The translations under genes were made by a program, and so were the position numbers. Source: UBA1756 sp045132235 (GTDB taxonomy: Bacteria; Bacteroidota; Bacteroidia; Bacteroidales; WCHB1-69). From it: a DNA stretch of 64,000 nt. This document shows, piece by piece, positions 25,069 to 34,200 of this stretch. Under the pieces are notes generated by a model, which saw only the letters and a program-made list of their open reading frames with translations, did no database searches and was not told the origin of the DNA. The stretch covers positions 1-64,000 of the forward strand of contig JBGURX010000048.1 in assembly GCA_045132235.1 (NCBI GenBank), in the 5' to 3' direction. Position 1 is the first letter of the stretch; every line of letters starts with the position of its first letter.

Positions 25069-25100
25069 CAAAAGTACAAAAAAAAGTGCTATTTTTGCAA
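25069..25100 (-). promoter_or_regulatory. Promoter of the riboswitch-receptor transcript
   Basis: The minus strand has TTG (25098-25100), a 21-bp spacer, then TACTTTTG (25069-25076), matching the Bacteroidetes promoter. Transcription would start just before the aptamer, as needed for riboswitch control. It overlaps the promoter element of the divergent protease gene. Confidence 0.75.
25090..25097 (+). promoter_or_regulatory. Candidate -7 element for the C10 protease gene
   Basis: TATTTTTG matches TAnnTTTG 17 bp before the protease ATG at 25114, implying a leader of about 10 nt. The -33 element is not clear. The site is inside the spacer of the opposite-strand promoter, so the two polymerases would compete. 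Confidence 0.45.
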
Positions 25101-25113
25101 AAAATAATTCCAC

Positions 25114-27141
25114 ATGAAAAAATCCCTTCTTTGTATGCTGGCTTTCGTTGCCGCATGGATAGCCCTCCCCGCCCAGTCGGTCACCCCTGATGAAGCTGCC
25201 AGCGTGGCCGCAGCCTTCCTTCAAAGTCAAGGCCAGCAGCTGTCGCGCTGCGCCCACACCGCCACCCGCGACGGCCACAACCTGCTGTACATTTTCAATG
25301 CCAACGACAGCTATGTGGTGGTTTCCGGCGACAAGCGCACCCCGCCCATCCTCGCCTTCTCCGACCACCAACTGTACCAGCCCGGCGAAGTGATCCCGCC
25401 CGCGCAGATGTGGCTCGACAGCTACGCCGACCAGATTGCGGAACTGCAGCAGTCGCCCAACGGCACCGAAAATCCTGCCTGGGAGCGCATCCTCAGCCAA
25501 CGCGCACTGCCCCGCTCCGGCGATGCCATCGCCCCCATGATGCACTCGCACTGGAGCCAGGAGGAGTACTACAACTACTACTGTCCCCGCGACTATGCCG
25601 GCCCCAACAACCGCTGCGTCACCGGCTGCGTGGCCACCGCCATGGGACAGCTCATGTACTACTTCCGCTGGCCCCACACCGGCACCGGCTCCTATAGCTA
25701 TGTGGACGAAAACTACGGAGAACAGTCGGCCGACTTCGGCAACACCACCTATGACTACTCCGCCATGTGCGACGACCCTGTCGCCATCAACACCGAGATT
25801 TCAAAACTGATCTACCACTGCGGCGTGGGCGTCGATATGCACTACGGCACCAACGGTTCCGGCATGTACAACCACAGCGCCGCCTACGTGCTCCGCACCT
25901 ACTTCAAATACGCTCCCGAAACCCAATATGTATTCCGCGACTCCACCGACCTCGATTGGGACAGTTTGATTATCAGCCATCTGGAAAGAAACATCCCGCT
26001 TTACTATGCCGGTTGGAGTGTTCCCGACACCAATGGTCACGGCTTCATCTGCGATGGCTACCGAACCGTGGACAGCGTGCGCTACTATCACTTTAACTTC
26101 GGGTGGGGCGGCAGCCACGACGGCTATTTCCTCACCAACCACCTTAACCTCTCCGGCACGCACTTCAACCTCGCCCAAGAGCTCATCGTCAACGCCTACC
26201 CCGACACCAGCCTCTATGAATATCCAGCTCCCCAGACTGCCGTCGGCGACACCACGCTGACCTCCCACTCCGGTTCCTTCCTCAATGCCAACGCCCCCTC
26301 CGACTATGTATGGCGCATCCAGCCCGATATACCCAGCCTCGAAGGCATCCAACTTTCTGTCCGGTACAACCTCTCTGCCGACGACACCCTCTATATCAAC
26401 CCCGACAACTGCTGGCAGCCCATCATCATCCTGACCGACACCACCGGCACGCTGACGGTCAACTGGGACTGTGCCGAAATCATGGTTCACTACCAAGGCA
26501 ACGGCGACGGACAGCGCTTTTTCGCCAGCTACACGGCCCAGCAACCGCAGTTCTGTGTGGGTTATCTCAACCAAGGCGCGCTTTCCGGCACGTTCGACGA
26601 CGGCAGCGGCGATGAGGACTACCTGCCCTTCACCGCCTGCCAGTACAAAATCACGATTCTCAACCGTCCCTTTATCAACCTCCATTTCACCAAATTCGAC
26701 CTCGAAGAGAACCACGACTTTCTCTATGTGTTCTATCAAACTCCCTCCGAAGGCAACCTGCTGGCCACCTACACCGGCCAAATGCCCGATACAATTGTCA
26801 CCTTCGACAAACGCCGTCTCGTTCTTGTTTTCGAGAGCGACGGGCAGAACCAAGGCGATGGCTTTGAAATTGAATACGAAGGAAGTATCACCAGCGTGCA
26901 AAACATTGAAAACCAAATATTTTCTGTTTTTCCAAATCCCGCAAAGGAGGTTTTGAATGTTGTATCCGAACAACCCATCGACGAACTTTCCCTCTTCAAT
27001 GCCATGGGGCAGCGCCTCCAATCCCTGCATCCCGCCACCACACTGCTGCAACTCAATCTTTCCGGCTTTTCATCAGGTGTTTACTTCCTGCAAATCAGAA
27101 CCAACGAAACCACTTGCACTCGCAAGTTCGTGAAGCAGTAA
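25114..27141 (+). CDS. Secreted C10-family (streptopain-like) cysteine protease with T9SS sorting domain
   Basis: This 675-residue precursor has a signal peptide (MKKSLLCMLAFVAAWIALPA), a propeptide with the Spi-like pattern (SYVVVSGDKRTPPILAFSD), and a peptidase C10 domain. The catalytic cysteine is C172 in CVTGCVATAMGQLMYY, and the histidine is H309 in NGHGFICDGY, followed by YYHFNFGWGG. After the protease come a beta-rich region and a CUB-like domain, then a C-terminal type A T9SS sorting domain (FSVFPNPAKEVLNV, ending FVKQ). It should be carried to the surface or medium by type IX secretion and activated by propeptide removal. Relatives include streptococcal SpeB and the PrtT/interpain proteases of oral Bacteroidetes. 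The codons are strongly GC-ending. Confidence 0.93.
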   Translation: MKKSLLCMLAFVAAWIALPAQSVTPDEAASVAAAFLQSQGQQLSRCAHTATRDGHNLLYIFNANDSYVVVSGDKRTPPILAFSDHQLYQPGEVIPPAQMWLDSYADQIAELQQSPNGTENPAWERILSQRALPRSGDAIAPMMHSHWSQEEYYNYYCPRDYAGPNNRCVTGCVATAMGQLMYYFRWPHTGTGSYSYVDENYGEQSADFGNTTYDYSAMCDDPVAINTEISKLIYHCGVGVDMHYGTNGSGMYNHSAAYVLRTYFKYAPETQYVFRDSTDLDWDSLIISHLERNIPLYYAGWSVPDTNGHGFICDGYRTVDSVRYYHFNFGWGGSHDGYFLTNHLNLSGTHFNLAQELIVNAYPDTSLYEYPAPQTAVGDTTLTSHSGSFLNANAPSDYVWRIQPDIPSLEGIQLSVRYNLSADDTLYINPDNCWQPIIILTDTTGTLTVNWDCAEIMVHYQGNGDGQRFFASYTAQQPQFCVGYLNQGALSGTFDDGSGDEDYLPFTACQYKITILNRPFINLHFTKFDLEENHDFLYVFYQTPSEGNLLATYTGQMPDTIVTFDKRRLVLVFESDGQNQGDGFEIEYEGSITSVQNIENQIFSVFPNPAKEVLNVVSEQPIDELSLFNAMGQRLQSLHPATTLLQLNLSGFSSGVYFLQIRTNETTCTRKFVKQ

Positions 27142-27340
27142 ACCTGCAATTCCACCTTTCAGACCAATAAAACTGCCTTTAGCTTGATGTTTTTCAGGGC
27201 GGCCCGGCTCCCTACGGTCGCCGTCGGGCTATCCGCTTTACTTCGCTACGCTCGTGCCCGCTCCTATCCCTGCCGCACCATCTTCACCACCTATCCTTCT
27301 CAACTCTCAACTTTCAATTTTCAACTTTCACCTCTCACCT
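27142..27340. repeat. Non-coding extragenic repeat-like spacer
   Basis: The spacer after the protease stop contains a GC-rich tract (about 27195-27285) with phrases such as TCGCCGTCGGGCTATCCGC and CTTCGCTACGCTCGTGCC. These resemble interspersed extragenic repeats I associate with Bacteroidales. A pyrimidine-rich CAACTTTCA/CAATTTTCA microrepeat follows at about 27299-27331 and runs over the stop codon of the SDR gene. I see no gene and no clear terminator for the protease. Confidence 0.45.
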
Positions 27341-28136
27341 TCCTCCACACGCGGCTGACCGTCCGCTTCGGCAAAATATTCACCGCCGGAGCATATAGCA
27401 GGTTGAACCAGCCCGGCACTATGCACCTCCTGCGCCGGAACATGGCCGTCAACGCCTTCCGCACCAACTTCTCCGGTGAATACACCAGCCCGAACTTGTC
27501 CGCCACCGCAAGGATCTTCACCAACGCCGGCAACACGGCATACAGCCCCGTGGAAACCGCCCCGGGACAAACCACCGTCATCCCCACCCCGTAAGGCTTC
27601 ATCTCATAGTACAGCGACTTGGAGAAACTGCGCAGGTAACTCTTGGTGGCCGCATACAGCGTCAGCCCCGGCGCACTCATCCCCGCCGTCACCGACGACA
27701 CGTTCAGCATATACCCACGCCCCCGCGCCTTCATCCCTTCCCCGAACCGCTCGCACAACCGCGTCGGCGTGATGACATGCAGAAACAACATCTTGTCGCC
27801 CAACGCACATACCTCCCCCTTCAGTTCCTTGAAGAAGAAGATGCCGGCATTGTTGATGAGAATGTCAATTTCAAGGCCCTTTTGCCGGCAGATATCGAAC
27901 AGCTCGTCCGCCGCCTCATAACGGGCCAAGTCGCAATAAATCGACCAAATTTCGGCAGAATATGCCTTCCGCAGCTCTTCGGCACAATGTTCCAGCTCCG
28001 TCTGCTGGTTACTCACCATCACCACCCGGCAGCCCGATGCCGCCAAGTGCCGCGCATACTCCAACCCCATGCCGGAACTTGCCCCCGTAACCAGTGCGGT
28101 GCAGCCCGGCCAGATGTATTTTTGGAAGTTTTTCAT
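27321..28136 (-). CDS. Short-chain dehydrogenase/reductase (SDR), classical type
   Basis: The 271-residue protein has a Rossmann dinucleotide-binding motif TGASSGMG (17-24), the structural NNAG (95-98), a catalytic serine in LNVSSVT (147-148) and the YxxxK pair Y161/K165 in LYAATKSY. This is the complete classical SDR set, so an NAD(P)H-dependent oxidoreductase is secure. The substrate is unknown. The C-terminal ~70 residues (PALVKILAVADKFGL through AVNILPKRTVSRVWRKV) contain hydrophobic stretches that may contact the membrane, like SDRs acting on lipids or sterol-like compounds. It lies 71 bp downstream of the large T9SS gene in the same direction, separated by a strong terminator. Its stop codon is within a microrepeat, so its tail length may vary between strains. 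Confidence 0.88.
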   Translation of the reverse strand: MKNFQKYIWPGCTALVTGASSGMGLEYARHLAASGCRVVMVSNQQTELEHCAEELRKAYSAEIWSIYCDLARYEAADELFDICRQKGLEIDILINNAGIFFFKELKGEVCALGDKMLFLHVITPTRLCERFGEGMKARGRGYMLNVSSVTAGMSAPGLTLYAATKSYLRSFSKSLYYEMKPYGVGMTVVCPGAVSTGLYAVLPALVKILAVADKFGLVYSPEKLVRKALTAMFRRRRCIVPGWFNLLYAPAVNILPKRTVSRVWRKVRGES

Positions 28137-28162
28137 TTCGTTTTCAGAATAGATGGAATAAA

Positions 28163-28188
28163 AAAAGGGTTTCTTGCGAAACCCTTTT
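28163..28188 (-). terminator. Rho-independent terminator of the 3709-residue T9SS protein gene
   Basis: AAAAGGGTTTC (28163-28173) and GAAACCCTTTT (28178-28188) form an 11-bp stem with a TTGC loop, 20 nt past the stop codon at 28208. On the minus strand the stem runs into TTTTTTTATT. Confidence 0.9.
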
Positions 28189-28207
28189 AATGATATGCAT
28201 TGCGTGA

Positions 28208-31200
28208 TTATCTATTCGAGATGCTCACCTTGTAGTTGCGAACTGCATCAGCGGTGGTAACTCTCACCACGTACATGCCGTTGGCAGCGTTCACGTTGAT
28301 AACGGTCGGGTTCTCCTGAGCCTTGCCGTTGTAGATGATACGGCCGTTGAGGTCGAACACCTGAACAGCGTTGATCACTGCATTGCCGTTGTTCACAACG
28401 TAGATGTCGCTACCGTAGCTGTAAACCTTCACGAAGTCAAGTTCGTAGTTCACAACGCCAGTGGTGTCAACCGTACCTTCGGTGCGGAACGACTGCTGTG
28501 AGCTCCAGTTGCTTTCAGCCTCGTCAGCGATGCAGACAGACTTCACATTCCAGTAATAAACGGTGTTGTCTTCCAGACCGCTCAGTTCGTAGGTAACATC
28601 AGTGATGTTGTCAACGACGGTGTAGGCCGTGTCAGCAGAGGTCTTGTAACGGATGGTGTAGGAAGTCACCTCCATGTCGCTCCAGTTCAGAGTAGCGGAG
28701 TTGTCGGTGATGTCGGTGGTCCAAGCGTAGGTCGGAACCGGGCACTCAGCCGGTACGAAGGTCACGTCGATGGTGTGGTTGGCCGTCACATTCACGAAGG
28801 TGTAGGAAGCCACCGGAGTAGCCAGCGGCACGCTGTCGATGAGCACTTCACCGATGGTGTAGAACTCGTCGGGCACAATCACGAAGGTCTGGCTTGCACC
28901 ATAGTTCACCTCCACATCGCCGGCAGGCGTGATGGTACCGTTGGCACCAGCCGTAGCGGTGATGGTGTAAACCGAGTCAGCGATAGCGGTGAAGGTAACG
29001 TGGATGGTAGCATCGGCGGTCACGGAGTCGAAGAGGTAGCTGGTGATAGCACCTTCATCGTTGCCGTCAACCTCAACGCTTTCGATCACATAACCCTCAG
29101 CAGGTGTGATGGTGAAGTACTGCGAACCACCGCAGTTGACCACCACTTCGCCAGCAGGCGTGATCACACCGCCTTCAGTAGCCGTAGCCGTGATGGTGTA
29201 GGTCTTAATAGCAGACACAACATTGATAACGTGATCAGCCGTGATGTTGTCCACATTAACCGTGGTCACAGCACCGAGGCTTTCACCATCGAGGGTCACG
29301 TCAACGATTTCGTAGCAATCGTCAGCAGTGAGCGTGTAAGTCAGGCTTTCACCATACTCAACCACCGTGTCACCCATCGGGTCGATCTCAACACCAGCGG
29401 CACCGTAAGCAGACACCGTGAAGGTGTACTTCGCGAAGGTAGCATCAATGGTGTGGTCAGCGTGGAGAGCGCTAAAGGTGTAGCTGTCGATAGCACCCTG
29501 TTCAACGCTGTCAACCATGACACTGACAATGTAGTAACCCTCGTTCGGAGTGATTTCGTAAGTCGGGGTCTCACCGCAGTCGAACGTGTTGGTAGGAGTA
29601 ATCGTACCAGCAGCGTCATCGTCCACGTTAGCGGTAATGGTGTAGGTGTTCATCGTGAAGGTAGCGGTGATGGTGTGGTTGGTGTCGATAGCGTTGAAGA
29701 CAATCACGGTATCGGTCAACTCACAAGTGATATCCTCACCGTCCACAGTGATGGTGGTCAGCGTGTAGCAATCAGCAGCGGTGATGTTGTAAGCCACATC
29801 GGTACCGCAGTTGTAAACACCCGTCTCGGTGATAACACCGCCTTCAGCCTGAGTAGCCTCAACGGTGTAGGTCATCACCTGGAAGTAAGCCTGGATGGTC
29901 ATGTCTCTCTGGATGTTGTCCAAGGTGAGGGTCGTACCATCGAAGCTTGCGCTGTCGAGGTAAGAAACACCGTTGACCAACAGTTCGGAAACGGTCTGAC
30001 ACTCATCCGGAGTAAGGGTGTAGGTCATCGAACCATTGTAAGCCACCACAGTGTCACCAACAGGATCAATAGTACCATTGTTGTATGCCACGGAGGTCAA
30101 CGTGTAGGTAATGTCGGCGAAGGTGACATCGATGGTGTAATCAGCGGAGATGCCGTTGATGACGTAGGAGGTCACAGAACCGATGTTATTACCATTCACC
30201 ACTACGCTCTCCACTTCAACACCGTCGTTGTCAGGAGTGAAGGTGAAGGCTACAGTGTCGCCGCAGTTGTAAGTACCGCTGGTCGGGTCAGCCGTGCCGT
30301 TGCCGGTCACGTTGACGGTCACCTCGTAGGTAGTGATTTCGAACTGAGCCACCACAGTGTGGTTGCTGTCGATGTTGCTCATCGTGTACTCAGCAGTGGG
30401 AACACCAGCCACGAAGTTGGTGTCTTCCTCACCGTCAACCAAGATAGCGCTGATGTTGTAGCACGGGTCAGCGGTGATGGAGAAGGTCACGCTGCCGCCG
30501 AAGACCACTTCATTGTCGCCTTCGAGCAGAATGGTACCGTGATCCTCAGCCGTAGCGTTGATGACATACACATTGGGTTCGAACACAACATTCAAGGTGT
30601 GGTTAGCATCGATGTTGCTGAAGGTGTAGTCGTAAGTGTCAGCATTGTCGGGAACATTCTCGGCAACACCGTCAACGGTAACGCTAGCGATATGATGACC
30701 GAAGTCAGCAGTGATGGTGTAGTCAACCGTAGCTTCGTACTCAACGGTGGTGTCACCCGGGGTGGTGGTACCGTTGCCCGTGGTGGTAACATCGATGGTG
30801 TAGTTGTTACGAGCGAAGATGACCTCCAAGGTGGTATCCTGCGTAGCAGCGGTCACATTTCTCAGAGCTTCCACGTCGCTGTTGTGGTTCAGCGTGTAGG
30901 TCACGCCACCCAGCGTGTGGCTTTCGATATGCCAACCAGTGTCAGCCGTGATGGTGTACTGGTAAGCAGCGTCGCAATCCACAGTGTCGGTGGTCACCGT
31001 ACCGTTACCGGTGTGGCTTTCACCCATGAAGTATCTGTAGATTTCGAAGCTCACTTCGATAACAGTAGTATCTTCGATAGAAGCAATCGTGAAGGTTTCG
31101 CCTTCGATATCATCAATAGCCTGAGCTTCATCATTCACGAGAATCTCGCTGATGTAGTAGCAGTGGTCAGGAGTGATGTCGTAGGAAACGCTGGTGCCGT

Positions 31201-34200
31201 GCTCGATGCTGGCAGTACCAGCCACCACGATCGTACCATGCTCGTTAGCAATAGCGGTAACCGGATAGTAATTTCTAGCGAAGTACACATCCAAGTTGTG
31301 ATGTTCGTGGATGTCCGTAACCGTGATTTCATCCTCAGTGGGCTGACCGTCATAGTTGGTGGTCGTACCATCGAGCACCACGTGGTCGATATGCCAACCG
31401 TAGTTAGCAGCGATTTCGTAGGTGTAATCGTCACCACAGTTCACAACAGCAGAGGTAACCGTACCCATCGTGTCTTCGTGGGCGGTAGCCGTCATGTTGT
31501 ACTGGAACATGGTGAACTCAGCGTTGATGGTGTGTTCAACCACCGACTGGTCGAAGTCTGCAGCGGTGAAGGTGTAGGTGTACGGGCTGATGGAATCGGT
31601 GTAGCCGGTCCAAACGCTTTCACCATCCACGTCAACAGCGGAGATGTAGTAGCAGGGCTGATCAGCGGTGATGGTGTAGGTAAGAGTTTCACCGTAGAAG
31701 ATAGTGTCGGTTCCTTCAGGATCGATAGTGCCGTTGGCACCGGCAGTAGCGGTGATATGGAACTCGTTGAGAGCGAAGGTAGCGCAAACCTCGATATCCT
31801 GATCAACATTGTCAACATTATAGGTAACTTCAACGTCAGTGTTGTTGCCGTAGGTCTCAGAACCGCCGCGGTTGTCGGTAACCTCAACGATGTGGTAACC
31901 ATTCAGCGTGTCAGCAACAATCGTAGCAGTGGTGCTCATGTTGGAATCAACCTCAACAGGATCGTTGATGACAATCGTACCATTGGTGACGTCGCATGCG
32001 CTCACCGTGTAGTGGTCGATTTCGAATACAACCGTAATCATCGTATCCTGACGGACAGGATTCACGGTGATGGTAGTGTCGTTGAAGTCGTTCGGTTCAA
32101 CCATCGTGTTGTTGATGGTGTTGCCGCCCAGCTCGATGCTGGCGATATGCCAACCCGTGCCAGCGGTAATGGTGTAGGTGTACTCATCGCCGCAGTTGAT
32201 GTCGTCGGCGGTGGAAACCGTACCTTCACCCGTGTGGGTCTCGGTCATATCGTAGGTGTAGATGGCGAAGTTGGCCTCAATGGTGTGAGCCTCGGTCAGG
32301 TTGACGAAGGTGTAGGTCATTCCATCAGGAACGATCAGAGAAGCCTGATCCTCGCCGTCAACAATCAGCTCGCTGATGTAGTAGCAATCATCCGGAGTGA
32401 TGGTGAGGGTAATATCCTGACCATGTTCAAGAACGGTGTCACCAGGAACGATGGTACCGTTGGCACCAGCGGTCACGTCGATCAAATAGTGGTTGATTTC
32501 GAAGGTGACAACAATGCTGTGGTCAGCGTGGATGTCGGTAATGGAAGAAGCGAAGGTGGAGCTGTCGGCAATCGTCTCAGCCACGCCGTCAACCTCAACG
32601 GAAGCGATGTGGTAACCGAAGGCCGGGGTCACCGTGTAGTCGAAGGTCTCACCGCAATCCAGCGTGTCGGTCGGAGTAACCTCGCCCATCAGAGCGTCGT
32701 TCACCGAGGTAGCCACCTCATAACGATACACGTCGAAGTTGGCCACAATGGTGTGGTTGTTTTCGATGGCGCTGAAGGTATGGGGGTAAGCAACGCTGTC
32801 GTTCACGACAATCTCCGTAGTGTCATCCACCACAACGGTAGAGATGTAGTGGCAATCGTTGGTGGGCTGGATGATGTAAGTAACATTGTCACCATAACGC
32901 ACTGCACTGTCGCCTTCCGGAGTAATCATGCCGTTGGTAGCATCGGCAACAGAGGCGGTGATGGTGTAGTTGTTGAGTTCGAAGGTCACATCAACACAGG
33001 TGTCGCTCACCACGTTGGTCAGCGTGTAGTTGACGTCGATATTTTCGTTCTCACCGTAAGTCTGAATGTTGGTAGAGTCGCTGAAGACGGTCTGTACGTG
33101 ATAACCGGGAGCGGTAGCCACCACATTCACCACCACGCTGCTGTCGTGAGCAACCGGGTTCGGAGTGAAGGTAGCAGTACCTTCGGTCAGGGCGTTGCAG
33201 AGGGTAACATTGTACATGTTGATGGCGAAAGTAACATTCAACACATAGTCTTTGTCAGCCGTCACATCCACGGTAGTGGCATTGTCGGCGTTCGTGGTGG
33301 GCAGCGTCATCTGCTCCACATCGGTGGTGCCGTCGGAAAGGATGCAGGATTCAATGTGCCATCCCTCATCAGCGGTAACCGTGTAGGTGTAGGTCTCGCC
33401 GCAGTTCACGGTGGAGTCGAAGCTCACCGTACCGTTGCCAGTGTGAGTTTCAGCCATGATGTAACGGATGCTGTCGTAGGTCACCACGATGGTGGCATCT
33501 TCGGTAGCCGTCCAAGTGTAAGCCATGGAAACGATGCTGTCGAAGTACTCTTCACCGTTGATGGTGAAGGAGACGAGCTCGTTGCAAGCATTCGGAGCGA
33601 AGGTGAAGTCGAGCGTGTTGTTGTAAATCACGTTGGTGTCACCGTCGAGGTTGGTAACGCCTTCACCGATGGTGGTGATGTTGACTGCATATTCGTCAAT
33701 AGCCGTGTAAACAATCACGCTATGATTAGCATGAACGTCTTCAATGGTGTAGGTGTAGGTGTCTTCCTGATTTTCGAAGACGGTATCCAAAACATAGTCC
33801 ACAAAGACCATGGCCAGATGTTGACCTTCAGCGGCCTCCATCACGAAATCCCAGTTCTGACCGCAGTTGGCCTCACCGGTGGTGACGGTAGCGGAGCTGG
33901 CCGGATCGATGGTGGCGGTCATCTGATAAACCACCGTGTCGAAGCCGACGGTGATGGAATGCTCGTCAGTCACATTCACGAAGGTGTAGGTGTCACCCGT
34001 GATGGTGTAGTCGGTGCCGGCAGTCAGCGTGGTGCCGTCAACGGTAATCTCGCTGATGACATAGCATTCATTGAGAGGAGTGATGACAAACGGAACATCC
34101 TCGCCCCAAGTCCAGCTGGAATCAACGGAAGGAACGATGGTACCGATTTCAGGATTGTTGTTCACAACCGTAATCGGATAGAGGTTGTGAGCGAAAGTAG

